Source: Bathynomus jamesi
Lineage: Eukaryota; Arthropoda; Malacostraca; Isopoda; Cirolanidae
Length of the DNA: 64,000 nucleotides
Assembly: GCA_023014485.1 (NCBI GenBank)
Contig: JAJOZX010012218.1
Location: forward strand, 1 to 64,000
Reading direction: 5' to 3'
Shown: positions 10,083 to 23,901 of the stretch, piece by piece
How positions within the stretch are numbered: position 1 is the first letter of the stretch
Layout: every line of letters starts with the position of its first letter
Translations under genes and position numbers: made by a program
The notes under the pieces: model-generated
What the model saw: only the letters and a program-made list of their open reading frames with translations
Told to the model about the DNA's origin: nothing
The model's database searches: none

Positions 10083-11811
10083 AACTAAAGCATATTATAG
10101 CCAAAAATTACTAATTCCAGTTAAATATTTTGAAAAAAATTCAACCGTATAGAACTTAATTTATAGTCCCATTTTCATTTTTAAATCTAAAAATAGGCTA
10201 AATGATGAGATTTGTAAGCTAAAATTTGCATAGTATTTACTGTTGGCATATATCATTTCAGAATTTCATTCACTTTTATAATATTTTAGGGCTACATTAA
10301 AGATTCTCTAAAAATTGGATATTAAAACATAGAAAAAATCGACTTTTTCCATTAATTTTTTGCCTTACTATGATCGACATTTCAATGAAATTTTACGTCG
10401 ATTTTTTAATTAATTTGGCATTATATAGTTGAAAACAGTAAGATAAAGCAGTTTTTTATCAACAGTTTCTTATTCGAATGAAAAATATTGAAAAAGATAA
10501 GTTCATGTTTTATCATAAGGAAAATGCACAAAAAGTGCTCAAAACACGGAGAAAAACACATTTTGGTAAAATATTTTAGTTTCAATATGAACGAATTTTA
10601 GTGAATTTTTTGAAGAGTTTTGTCTAGTTTTAACAATATATTGTTCAAAACCATAAATAAAGTAAAGCATATTACGGCCAAAAAGTAGTAATTCCAGTTA
10701 AATATTTTTAAAAAATTCAACCATATAGATTCGAATTTATGGTCCCTTTTTCATTTCTTAATGTAAAAATAGGCTAAATGATGCGATTTTGAAGCTAAAA
10801 TTTGCATAGTATTTAATTTTGGTATATATCATTTCATGAAATCCATTCACTTTTACAATATTTTAGGGCTACATTAAAGATTGTCTAAAAATTGAATCTT
10901 AAAATATGCAAAAAATCGACTTTTTCCATTAATTTTTTACCTTACTATGATCGACATTTCAATGATATTTTACGTCGATTTTTGAATTACTTTGGCATTA
11001 TATAGTTGAAAACAGTAAGATAAAGCAGTTTTTTATCAACAGTTTCTTATTGGAATGAAAAATATTGAAAAAGATACGTTCATGTTTTATCATAAGAAAA
11101 ATGCACAAAAAGTGCTCAAAACACGGAGAAAATCACTTTTTGGTACAAAATTTTCATTTCATTAGAATCGAATTTTAGTGAAATGTTTGGACGATTTTGG
11201 TCTAGTTTTCGATATATTTGTACAAAACCATAAACTAAAGCATATTATAGCCAAAATTACTAATTCCAGTTAAATATTTTGAAAAAAATTCAACCGTATA
11301 GAACTTAATTTATAGTCCCATTTTCATTTTTAAATCTAAAAATAGGCTAAATGATGCGATTTGTAAGCTAAAATTTGCATAGTATTTACTGTTGGCATAT
11401 ATCATTTTATGAATTTCATTCACTTTTACAATATTTTAGGGCTACATTAAAGATTGTCTAAAAATTGGATCTTAAAACATGGAAAAAATCGACTTTTTCC
11501 ATTAATTTTTTGCCTTACTATGATCGACATTTCAATGAAACTTTACGTCGATTTTTGAATTCTTTGGCATTATATAGTTGAAAACAGTAAGATAAAGCAG
11601 TTTTTTATCAACAGTTTCTTATTCGAATGAAAAATATTGAAAAAGATAAGTTCATGTTTTATCATAAGGAAATGCACAAAAGTGCTCAAAACACGGAGAA
11701 AATCACTTTTTGGTACAAAATTTTCATTTCATTAGAATCGAATTTTAGTGAAATATTTGGACAGTTTTGGTCTAGTTTTCGATATATATTGTACAAAACC
11801 ATAAACTAAAG
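10083..11811. repeat. Satellite block 4: A-B-C
   Basis: A 10083-10667, B 10668-11240, C 11241-11811. The A end carries a small tandem gain (ataaataaagtaaag). Confidence 0.92.
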
Positions 11812-12595
11812 CAGTGTTTCCCAACCGGGGCCATATGGCCCCCTTGGGGGCCATGGCACATTTGAAGGGGGCCACAGGAAAATGTTAATATTTAGAGGGG
11901 CCACAGACTCCATGAAGGGGGCCACAGGACTCAACCTATTGAAGCCTAAATTATAGTTAGGCCAATAGATAATTTTAATTTATGTAGTTGAATTACATTT
12001 AAAAAAATTATTAATACATATATTTTCCTTTTTTTTAGATATTTTATAATAGAATTTGAATTTATCTGTAAACAAATATTTTTGCATCTTACAAGCTTAT
12101 TGTGCGGCGCACTCCATTGTGCGCTTGATCGTTATGCGCCTGGCAGCGTTGTTGACTTGATAAAAATACTTCAGGTTGAAATCCTTACAGTCTGTTTACC
12201 ACGTGGATCGTCGCTGTAGTGTGTAAGTAGCTCTTATTTGTTTACCCTAATATTGCGAAGTTGTAGTAATTTTACTAGTTTTTTTAATTTATAATAGATT
12301 GCTATATGTACAGTATTTCTTTTGATTATATTTTTTTATAATTAATACATAATATAAGTAAATAACTGCAAATTTTTGTTAGCCACTGTTTAGTTTTTGT
12401 TATGTTTATAGTCCTATGTGACAAATAATATTGTACCTGAATACAAATAGTTGTTTTAATATCCTTTATATATATTTGTTTTTGTAAAATAGAGTTAATC
12501 TGCATATTACCAACTGAAAATAATGCTTATAGGGGCCACAGGAAAAAATAAGGTTCCTAAGGGGGCCATAAGCCAAAACCGGTTGGGAACCACTG
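11812..12595 (+). mobile_element. hAT-like element, copy 5
   Basis: A complete 784 bp copy. The palindrome has lost one g on its left arm (accggggccatatgg). Target duplications are intact. Confidence 0.88.
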
Positions 12596-14321
12596 AACTA
12601 AAGCATATTATAGCCAAAAATTACTAATTCCAGTTAAATATTTTGAAAAAAATTCAACCGTATACAACTTAATTTATAGTCCCATTTTCATTTTTAAATC
12701 TAAAAATAGGCTAAATGATGAGATTTGTAAGCTAAAATTTGCATAGTATTTACTGTTGGCATATATCATTTCAGGAATTTCATTCACTTTTATAATATTT
12801 TAGGGCTACATTATAGATTCTCTAAAAATTGGATATTAAAACATAGAAAAAATCGACTTTTTCCATTAATTTTTTGCCTTACTATGATCGACATTTCAAT
12901 GAAATTTTACGTCGATTTTTTAATTAATTTGGCATTATATAGTTGAAAACAGTAAGATAAAGCAGTTTTTTATCAACAGTTTCTTATTCGAATGAAAAAT
13001 ATTGAAAAAGATAAGTTCATGTTTTATCATAAGGAAAATGCACAAAAAGTGCTCAAAACACGGAGAAAAACACATTTTGGTAAAATATTTTAGTTTCAAT
13101 ATGAACGAATTTTAGTGAATTTTTTTGAAGAGTTTTGTCTAGTTTTAACAATATATTGTTCAAAACCATAAAGTAAAGCATATTACGGCCAAAAAGTAGT
13201 AATTCCAGTTAAATATTTTTAAAAAATTCAACCATATAGATTCGAATTTATGGTCCCTTTTTCATTTCTTAATGTAAAAATAGGCTAAATGATGCGATTT
13301 TGAAGCTAAAATTTGCATAGTATTTAATTTTGGTATATATCATTTCATGAAATCCATTCACTTTTACAATATTTTAGGGCTACATTAAAGATTGTCTAAA
13401 AATTGAATCTTAAAATATGCAAAAAATCGACTTTTTCCATTAATTTTTTACCTTACTATGATCGACATTTCAATGATATTTTACGTCGATTTTTGAATTA
13501 CTTTGGCATTATATAGTTGAAAACAGTAAGATAAAGCAGTTTTTTATCAACAGTTTCTTATTGGAATGAAAAATATTGAAAAAGATACGTTCATGTTTTA
13601 TCATAAGAAAAATGCACAAAAAGTGCTCAAAACACGGAGAAAATCACTTTTTGGTACAAAATTTTCATTTCATTAGAATCGAATTTTAGTGAAATGTTTG
13701 GACGATTTTGGTCTAGTTTTCGATATATATTGTACAAAACCATAAACTAAAGCATATTATAGCCAAAATTACTAATTCCAGTTAAATATTTTGAAAAAAA
13801 TTCAACCGTATAGAACTTAATTTATAGTCCCATTTTCATTTTTAAATCTAAAAATAGGCTAAATGATGCGATTTGTAAGCTAAAATTTGCATAGTATTTA
13901 CTGTTGGCATATATCATTTTATGAATTTCATTCACTTTTACAATATTTTAGGGCTACATTAAAGATTGTCTAAAAATTGGATCTTAAAACATGGAAAAAA
14001 TCGACTTTTTCCATTAATTTTTTGCCTTACTATGATCGACATTTCAATGAACTTTACGTCGATTTTTGAATTCTTTGGCATTATATAGTTGAAAACAGTA
14101 AGATAAAGCAGTTTTTTTCAACAGTTTCTTATTCGAATGAAAAATATTGAAAAAGATAAGTTCATGTTTTATCATAGGAAAATGCACAAAAAGTGCTCAA
14201 AACACGGAGAAAATCACTTTTTGGTACAAAATTTTCATTTCATTAGAATCGAATTTAGTGAAATATTTGGACAGTTTTGGTCTAGTTTTCGATATATATT
14301 GTACAAAACCATAAACTAAAG
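12596..14321. repeat. Satellite block 5: A-B-C
   Basis: A 12596-13178, B 13179-13752, C 13753-14321. The C monomer has several single-base losses after 14040. Confidence 0.92.
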
Positions 14322-15098
14322 CAGTGTTTCCAACCGGGGGCCATATGGCCCCCTTGGGGCCATGGCACATTTGAAGGGGGCCACAGGAAAATTTAATATT
14401 TAGAGGGGCCACAGACTCCATGAAGGGGGCCACAGGACTCAACCTATTGAAGCCTAAATTATAGTTAGGCCAATAGATAATTTTAATTTATGTAGTTGAA
14501 TTACATTTAAAAAAATTATTAATACATATATTTCCTTTTTTTTAGATATTTATAATAGAATTTGAATTTATCTGTAAACAAATATTTGCATCTTACAAGC
14601 TTATTGTGCGGCGCACTCCATTGTGCGCTTGATCGTTATGCGCCTGGCAGCGTTGTTGACTTGATAAAAATACTTCAGGTTGAATCCTTACAGTCTGTTT
14701 ACCACGTGGATCGTCGCTGTAGTGTGTAAGTAGCTCTTATTTGTTTACCCTAATATTGCGAAGTTGTAGTAATTTTACTAGTTTTTTTAATTTATAATAG
14801 ATTGCTATATGTACAGTATTTCTTTTGATTATATTTTTTTATAATTAATACATAATATAAGTAAATAACTGCAAATTTTTGTTAGCCACTGTTTAGTTTT
14901 TGTTATGTTTATAGTCCTATGTGACAAATAATATTGTACCTGAATACAAATAGTTGTTTTAATATCCTTTATATATATTTGTTTTTGTAAAATAGAGTTA
15001 ATCTGCATATTACCAACTGAAAATAATGCTTATAGGGGCCACAGGAAAAAATAAGGTTCCTAAGGGGGCCATAAGCCAAAACCGGTTGGGAACCACTG
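14322..15098 (+). mobile_element. hAT-like element, copy 6
   Basis: A complete 777 bp copy. One c of the 5' terminal repeat is missing (cagtgtttccaacc) and there are scattered one-base losses. Confidence 0.87.
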
Positions 15099-16815
15099 AA
15101 CTAAAGCATATTATAGCCAAAAATTACTAATTCCAGTTAAATATTTTGAAAAAAATTCAACCGTATAGAACTTAATTTATAGTCCCATTTTCATTTTTAA
15201 ATCTAAAAATAGGCTAAATGATGAGATTTGTAAGCTAAAATTTGCATAGTATTTACTGTTGGCATATATCATTTCAGGAATTTCATTCACTTTTATAATA
15301 TTTTAGGGCTACATTATAGATTCTCTAAAAATTGGATATTAAAACATAGAAAAAATCGACTTTTTCCATTAATTTTTTGCCTTACTATGATCGACATTTC
15401 AATGAAATTTTACGTCGATTTTTTAATTAATTTGGCATTATATAGTTGAAAACAGTAAGATAAAGCAGTTTTTTATCAACAGTTTCTATTCGAATGAAAA
15501 ATATTGAAAAAGATAAGTTCATGTTTTATCATAAGGAAAATGCACAAAAAGTGCTCAAAACACGGAGAAAAACACATTTTGGTAAAATATTTTAGTTTCA
15601 ATATGAACGAATTTTAGTGAATTTTTTTGAGAGTTTGTCTAGTTTTAACAATATTGTTCAAACCATAAAGTAAAGCATATTACGGCCAAAAAGTAGTAAT
15701 TCCAGTTAAATATTTTTAAAAAATTCAACCATATAGATTCGAATTTATGGTCCCTTTTTCATTTCTTAATGTAAAAATAGGCTAAATGATGCGATTTTGA
15801 AGCTAAAATTTGCATAGTATTTAATTTTGGTATATATCATTTCATGAAATCCATTCACTTTTACAATATTTTAGGGCTACATTAAAGATTGTCTAAAAAT
15901 TGAATCTTAAAATATGCAAAAAATCGACTTTTTCCATTAATTTTTTACCTTACTATGATCGACATTTCAATGATATTTTACGTCGATTTTTGAATTACTT
16001 TGGCATTTATAGTTGAAAACAGTAAGATAAAGCAGTTTTTTATCAACAGTTTCTTATTGGAATGAAAATATTGAAAAAGATACGTTCATGTTTTATCATA
16101 AGAAAAATGCACAAAAGTGCTCAAAACACGGAGAAAATCACTTTTTGGTACAAAATTTTCATTTCATTAGAATCGAATTTTAGTGAAATGTTTGGACGAT
16201 TTTGGTCTAGTTTTCGAATATATTGTACAAAACCATAAACTAAAGCATATTATAGCCAAAAATTACTAATTCCAGTTAAATATTTTGAAAAAAATTCAAC
16301 CGTATAGAACTTAATTTATAGTCCCATTTTCATTTTTAAATCTAAAAATAGGCTAAATGATGCGATTTTAAGCTAAAATTTGCATAGTATTTACTGTTGG
16401 CATATATCATTTTATGAATTCATTCACTTTTACAATATTTTAGGGCTACATTAAAGATTGTCTAAAAATTGGATCTTAAAACATGGAAAAAATCGACTTT
16501 TTCATTAATTTTTTGCCTTACTATGATCGACATTTCAATGAAACTTTACGTCGATTTTTGAATTCTTTGGCATTATATAGTTGAAAACATAAGATAAAGC
16601 AGTTTTTTATCAACAGTTTCTTATTCGAATGAAAAATATTGAAAAAGATAAGTTCATGTTTTATCATAAGGAAATGCACAAAAAGTGCTCAAAACACGGA
16701 GAAAATCACTTTTTGGTACAAAATTTTCATTTCATTAGAATCGAATTTTAGTGAAATATTTGGACAGTTTTTGGTCTAGTTTTCGATATATATTGTACAA
16801 AACCATAAACTAAAG
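15099..16815. repeat. Satellite block 6: A-B-C
   Basis: A 15099-15675, B 15676-16245, C 16246-16815. All three monomers are a few bases short because of scattered deletions. Confidence 0.9.
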
Positions 16816-17592
16816 CAGTGTTTCCCAACCGGGGCCATATGGCCCCCTTGGGGGCCATGGCACATTTGAAGGGGGCCACAGGAAAATGTTAATATTTAGA
16901 GGGGCCACAGACTCCATGAAGGGGGCCACAGGACTCAACCTATTGAAGCCTAAATTATAGTTAGGCCAATAGATAATTTTAATTTATGTAGTTGAATTAC
17001 ATTTAAAAAAATTATTAATACATATATTTTCCTTTTTTTTAGATATTTTATAATAGAATTTGAATTTATCTGTAAACAAATATTTTGCATCTTACAAGCT
17101 TATTGTGCGCGCGACTCCATTGTGCGCTTGATCGTTATGCGCCTGGCAGCGTTGTTGACTTGATAAAAATACTTCAGGTTGAAATCCTTACGTCTGTTTA
17201 CCACGTGGATCGTCGCTGTAGTGTGTAAGTAGCTCTTATTTGTTTACCCTAATATTGCGAAGTTGTAGTAATTTTACTAGTTTTTTTAATTTATAATAGA
17301 TTGCTATATGTACAGTATTTCTTTTGATTATATTTTTTTATAATTAATACATAATATAAGTAAATAACTGCAAATTTTTGTTAGCCACTGTTTATTTTTG
17401 TTATGTTTATAGTCCTATGTGACAAATAATATTGTACTGAATACAAATAGTTTTTTAATATCCTTATATATATTTGTTTTTGTAAAATAGAGTTAATCTG
17501 CATATTACCAACTGAAAATAATGCTTATAGGGGCCACAGGAAAAAATAAGGTTCCTAAGGGGCCATAAGCCAAAACCGGTTGGGAACCACTG
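16816..17592 (+). mobile_element. hAT-like element, copy 7
   Basis: A complete 777 bp copy. The CpG patch reads gtgcgcgcgactcc instead of gtgcggcgcactcc, breaking the short hairpin. Several one-base losses occur in the 3' half. Confidence 0.87.
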
Positions 17593-18737
17593 AACTAAAG
17601 CATATTATAGCCAAAATTACTAATTCCAGTTAAATATTTTGAAAAAAATTCAACCGTATAGAACTTAATTTATAGTCCCATTTTCATTTTTAAATCTAAA
17701 AATAGGCTAAATGATGAGATTTGTAAGCTAAAATTTGCATAGTATTACTGTTGGCATATATCATTTCAGGAATTTCATTCACTTTTATAATATTTTAGGG
17801 CTACATTATAGATTCTCTAAAATTGGATATTAAAACATAGAAAAAATCGACTTTTTCCATTAATTTTTTGCCTTACTATGATCGACATTCAATGAAATTT
17901 TACGTCGATTTTTTAATTAATTTGGCATTATATAGTTGAAAACAGTAAGATAAAGCAGTTTTTTATCAACAGTTTCTTATCGAATGAAAAATATTGAAAA
18001 AGATAAGTTCATGTTTTATCATAAGGAAAATGCACAAAAGTGCTCAAAACACGGAGAAAAACACATTTTGGTAAAATATTTTAGTTTCAATATGAACGAA
18101 TTTTAGTGAATTTTTTGAAGAGTTTTGTCTAGTTTTAACAATATATTGTTCAAAACCATAAAGTAAAGCATATTACGGCCAAAAAGTAGTAATTCCAGTT
18201 AAATATTTTTAAAAAATTCAACCATATAGATTCGAATTTATGGTCCCTTTTTCATTTCTTAATGTAAAAATAGGCTAAATGATGCGATTTTGAAGCTAAA
18301 ATTTGCATAGTATTTAATTTGGTATATATCATTTCATGAAATCCATTCACTTTTACAATATTTTAGGGCTACATTAAAGATTGTCTAAAAATTGAATCTT
18401 AAAATATGCAAAAAATCGACTTTTTCCATTAATTTTTTACCTTACTATGATCGACATTTCAATGATATTTTACGTCGATTTTTGAATTACTTTGGCATTA
18501 TATAGTTGAAAACAGTAAGATAAGCAGTTTTTTATCAACAGTTTCTTATTGGAATGAAAAATATTGAAAAAGATACGTTCATGTTTTATCATAAGAAAAT
18601 GCACAAAAAGTGCTCAAAACACGAGAAAATCACTTTTTGGTACAAAATTTTCATTTCATTAGAATCGAATTTTAGTGAAATTTTGGACAGTTTTGGTCTA
18701 GTTTTCGATATATATTGTACAAAACCATAAACTAAAG
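17593..18737. repeat. Satellite block 7: A-B/C (two monomers)
   Basis: A 17593-18168, then a chimeric B/C monomer 18169-18737 that starts as B (agtagtaattcc, gattttgaag, attggaatg) and ends C-like (ttttggacag). This is the expected deletion product of crossing-over between B and C. Confidence 0.88.
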
Positions 18738-19500
18738 CATTGTTTCCCCCGGGGCCATATGGCCGGGCCATGGCACATTTGAAGGGGGCCACAGGAAAAT
18801 TTAATTTTAGAGGGGCCACAGACTCCATGAAGGGGCCACAGGACTCAACCTATTGAAGCCTAAATTATAGTTAGGCCAATAGATAATTTTAATTTATGTA
18901 GTTGAATTACATTTAAAAAAATTATTAATACATATATTTTCCTTTTTTTTAGATATTTTATAATAGAATTTGAATTTATCTGTAAACAATATTTTGCATC
19001 TTACAAGCTTATTGTGCGGCGCACTCCATTGTGCGCTTGATCGTTATGCGCCTGGCAGCGTGTTGACTTGATAAAAACTTCAGGTTGAAATCCTTACCGT
19101 CTGTTTACCACGTGGATCGTCGCTGTAGTGTGTAAGTAGCTCTTATTTGTTTACCCTAATATTGCGAAGTTGTAGTAATTTTACTAGTTTTTTTAATTTA
19201 TAATAGATTGCTATATGTACAGTATTTCTTTTGATTATATTTTTTATAATTAATACATAATATAAGTAAATAACTGCAAATTTTTGTTAGCCACTGTTTA
19301 GTTTTGTTATGTTTATAGTCCTATGTGACAAATAATATTGTACCTGAATACAAATGTTGTTTTTAATATCCTTTATATATATTGTTTTTGTAAAATAGAG
19401 TTAATCTGCATATTACCAACTGAAAATAATGCTTATAGGGGCCACAGGAAAAAATAAGGTTCCTAAGGGGCCATAAGCCAAAACCGGTTGGGAACCACTG
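18738..19500 (+). mobile_element. hAT-like element, copy 8, degraded 5' end
   Basis: A 763 bp copy whose 5' end is the most altered in the window: it begins cattgtttccccc, lacks the aacc of the terminal repeat and has a collapsed palindrome (ggccgggccatgg). The 3' terminal repeat is intact and is followed by aaactaaag. Confidence 0.82.
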
Positions 19501-21218
19501 AAACTAAAGCATATTATAGCCAAAAATTACTAATTCCAGTTAAATATTTTGAAAAAAATTCAACCGTATAGAACTTAATTTATAGTCCCATTTTCATTTT
19601 TAAATCTAAAAATAGGCTAAATGATGAGATTTGTAAGCTAAAATTTGCATAGTATTTACTGTTGGCATATATCATTTCAGAATTTCATTCACTTTTATAA
19701 TATTTTAGGGCTACATTAAGATTCTCTAAAAATTGGATATTAAAACATAGAAAAAATCGACTTTTTCCATTAATTTTTTGCCTTACTATGATCGACATTT
19801 CAATGAAATTTTACGTCGATTTTTAATTAATTTGGCATTATATAGTTGAAAACAGTAAGATAAGCAGTTTTTTATCAACAGTTTCTTATTCGAATGAAAA
19901 ATATTGAAAAAGATAAGTTCATGTTTTATCATAAGGAAAATGCACAAAAAGTGCTCAAAACACGGAGAAAAACACATTTTGGTAAAATATTTTAGTTTCA
20001 ATATGAACGAATTTTAGTGAATTTTTTGAAGTTTTGTCTAGTTTTAACAATATATTGTTCAAAACCATAAAGTAAAGCATATTACGGCCAAAAAGTAGTA
20101 ATTCCAGTTAAATATTTTAAAAAATTCAACACATATAGATCGAATTTATGGTCCCTTTTTCATTTCTTAATGTAAAAATAGGCTAAATGATGCGATTTTG
20201 AAGCTAAAATTTGCATAGTATTTAATTTTGGTATATATCATTTCATGAAATCCATTCACTTTTACAATATTTTAGGGCTACATTAAAGATTGTCTAAAAA
20301 TTGAATCTTAAAATATGCAAAAATCGACTTTTTCCATTAATTTTTTACCTTACTATGATCGACATTTCAATGATATTTACGTCGATTTTTGAATTACTTT
20401 GGCATTATATAGTTGAAAACAGTAAGATAAAGCAGTTTTTTATCAACAGTTTTCTTATTGGAATGAAAAATATTGAAAAAGATACGTTCATGTTTTATCA
20501 TAAGAAAAATGCACAAAAGTGCTCAAAACACGGAGAAAATCACTTTTTGGTACAAAATTTTCATTTCATTAGAATCGAATTTTAGTGAAATGTTTGGACG
20601 ATTTTGGTCTAGTTTTCGATATATATTGTACAAAACCATAAACTAAAGCATATTATAGCCAAATTACTAATTCCAGTTAAATATTTTGAAAAAAATTCAC
20701 CGTATAGAACTTAATTTATAGTCCCATTTTCATTTTTAAATCTAAAATAGGCTAAATGATGAGATTTCTAAGCTAAAATTTGCATAGTATTTACTGTTGG
20801 CATATATCATTTTATGAATTTCATTCACTTTTACAATATTTTAGGGCTACATTAAAGATTGTCTAAAAATTGGATCTTAAAACATGGAAAAATCGACTTT
20901 TTCCATTAATTTTTTGCCTTACTATGATCGACATTTCAATGAAACTTTACGTCGATTTTTGAATTCTTTGGCATTATATAGTTGAAAACAGTAAGATAAA
21001 GCAGTTTTTTATCAACAGTTTTTCTTATTCGAATGAAAAATATTGAAAAATAAGTTCATGTTTTATCATAAGGAAAATGCACAAAAAGTGCTCAAAAACA
21101 CGGAGAAAATCACTTTTTGGTACAAAATTTTCATTTCATTAGAATCGAATTTTAGTGAAATATTTGGACAGTTTTGGTCTAGTTTTCGATATATATTGTA
21201 CAAAACCATAAACTAAAG
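19501..21218. repeat. Satellite block 8: A-B-C
   Basis: A 19501-20077, B 20078-20648, C 20649-21218. The C monomer has the unusual word gatgagatttctaag, shared with the C at 53426-53998, so the two may have a common recent origin. Confidence 0.9.
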
Positions 21219-21997
21219 CAGTGTTTCCCAACCGGGGGCCATATGGCCCCCTTGGGGGCCATGGCACATTTGAAGGGGGCTCACAGGAAAATGTTAATAT
21301 TTAGAGGGGCCACAGACTCCATGAAGGGGGCCACAGGACTCAACCTATGAAGCCTAAATTATAGTTAGGCCAATAGATAATTTTAATTTATGTAGTTGAA
21401 TTACATTTAAAAAAATTATTAATACATATATTTTCCTTTTTTTTAGATATTTTATATAGAATTTGAATTTATCTGTAAACAAATATTTTGCATCTTACAA
21501 GCTTATTGTGCGGCGCACTCCATTGTGCGCTTGATCGTTATGCGCCTGGCAGCGTTGTTGACTTGATAAAATACTTCAGGTTGAAATCCTTACAGTCTGT
21601 TTACCACGTGGATCGTCGCTGTAGTGTGTAAGTAGCTCTTATTTGTTACCCTAATATTGCGAAGTTGTAGTAATTTTACTAGTTTTTTTAATTTATATAA
21701 TAGATTGCTATATGTACAGTATTTCTTTTGATTATATTTTTTTATAATTAATACATAATATAAGTAAATAACTGCAAATTTTTGTTAGCCACTGTTTAGT
21801 TTTTGTTATGTTTATAGTCCTATGTGACAAACATATTGTACCTGAATACAAAGTTGTTTTAATATCCTTTATATATATTTGTTTTTGTAAAATAGAGTTA
21901 ATCTGCATATTACCAACTGAAAATAATGCTTATAGGGCCACAGGAAAAAATAAGGTTCCTAAGGGGGCCATAAGCCAAAACCGGTTGGGAACCACTG
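21219..21997 (+). mobile_element. hAT-like element, copy 9
   Basis: A complete 779 bp copy with a t gained inside a subterminal motif (gggggctcacagg) and losses in the 3' half (gacaaacatattg). Confidence 0.87.
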
Positions 21998-23139
21998 AAC
22001 TAAAGCATATTATAGCCAAAAATTACTAATTCCAGTTAATATTTTGAAAAAAATTCAACCGTATAGAACTTAATTTATAGTCCCATTTTCATTTTAAATC
22101 TAAAAATAGGCTAAATGAATGAGATTTGTAAGCTAAAATTTGCATAGTATTTACTGTTGGCATATATCATTTCAGGAATTTCATTCACTTTTATAATATT
22201 TTAGGGCTACGTTATAGATTCCTAAAAATTGGATATTAAAACATAGAAAAAATCGACTTTTTTTCCATTAATTTTTGCCTTACTATGATCGACATTTCAA
22301 TAAATTTTACGTCGATTTTTTAATTAATTTGGCATTATATGTTGAAAACAGTAAGATAAACAGTTTTTTATCACAGTTTTCTTATTCGAATGAAAAATAT
22401 TGAAAAAGATAAGTTCATGTTTTATCATAAGGAAAATGCACAAAAAGTGCTCAAAACACGGAGAAACACATTTGGTAAAATATTTTAGTTTCAATATGAA
22501 CGAATTTTAGTGAATTTTTTTGGAAGAGTTTTGTCTAGTTTTCATATATATTGTCAAAACCATAAACTAAAGCATTATAGCCAAAAATTACTAATTCCAG
22601 TTAAATATTTTAAAAAAATTCAACCATATAGAATTAATTTATAGTCCCATTTTCATTTTTAAATCTAAAAATAGGCTAAATGATGCGATTTGTAAGCTAA
22701 AATTTGCATAGTATTTACTTTGGCATATATCATTTTATGAATTTCATTCACTTTTACAATATTTTAGGGCTACATTAAAGATTGTCTAAAAATTGGATCT
22801 TAAAACATGGAAAAAATCGACTTTTTCCATTAATTTTTTGCCTTACTATGATCGACATTTCAATGAAACTTTACGTCGATTTTTGAATTCTTTGGCATTA
22901 TATAGTTGAAAACAGTAAGATAAAGCAGTTTTTTATCAACAGTTTCTTATTCGAATGAAAAATATTGAAAAAGATAAGTTCATGTTTTATCATAAAAAAT
23001 GCACAAAAAGTGCTCAAAACACGGAGAAAATCACTTTTTGGTACAAAATTTTCATTTCATTAGAATCGAATTTTAGTGAAATATTTGGACAGTTTTGGTC
23101 TAGTTTTCGATATATATTGTACAAAACCATAAACTAAAG
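21998..23139. repeat. Satellite block 9: A'-C (two monomers)
   Basis: A' 21998-22572 starts as A but ends with B/C-like ttttcatatatattg and ataaactaaag; C 22573-23139 follows directly, so a B monomer is missing. The A' monomer is indel-rich. Confidence 0.87.
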
Positions 23140-23901
23140 CAGTGTTTCCCAACCGGGGGCCATGGCACATTTGAAGGGGGCCACAGGAAAATGTTAATAT
23201 TTAGAGGGGCCACAGACTCCATGAAGGGGGCCACAGGACTCAACCTATTGAAGCCTAAATTATAGTTAGGCCAATAGATAATTTTAATTTATGTAGTTGA
23301 ATTACATTTAAAAAAATTATTAATACATATATTTTCCTTTTTTTTAGATATTTTATAATAGAATTTGAATTTATCTGTAAACAAATATTTTGCATCTTAC
23401 AAGCTTATTGTGCGGCGCACTCCATTGTGCGCTTGATCGTTATGCGCCTGGCAGCGTTGTTGACTTGATAAAAATACTTCAGGTTGAAATCCTTACAGTC
23501 TGTTTACCACGTGGATCGTCGCTGTAGTGTGTAAGTAGCTCTTATTTGTTTACCCTAATATTGCGAAGTTGTAGTAATTTTACTAGTTTTTTTAATTTAT
23601 AATAGATTGCTATATGTACAGTATTTCTTTTGATTATATTTTTTTATAATTAATACATAATATAAGTAAATAACTGCAAATTTTTGTTAGCCACTGTTTT
23701 TTTTGTTATGTTTATAGTCCTATGTGACAAATAATATTGTACCTGAATACAAATAGTTGTTTTAATATCCTTTATATATATTTGTTTTTGTAAAATAGAG
23801 TTAATCTGCATATTACCAACTGAAAATAATGCTTATAGGGGCCACAGGAAAAAATAAGGTTCCTAAGGGGGCCATAAGCCAAAACCGGTTGGGAACCACT
23901 G
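23140..23901 (+). mobile_element. hAT-like element, copy 10, palindrome-deleted
   Basis: A 762 bp copy in which the 5' region reads accgggggccatggcac, lacking about 20 bp that include most of the GC palindrome. This is the first of four consecutive copies with the deletion. Both termini are intact. Confidence 0.88.

Noticed and set aside
11627..11809. Plus-strand frames of 60 codons starting at atgaaaaatattg in the monomer (also 14137, 22955, 34611, 42674, 58806)
   Set aside because: They lie in the conserved monomer core and end by chance in the monomer tail. The products drift by frameshift between copies, with no sign of constraint on a protein.
20301..20585. Plus-strand frame of 94 codons in a B monomer
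   Set aside because: Created by small deletions relative to other B monomers, which are closed in this frame; no homology recognised.
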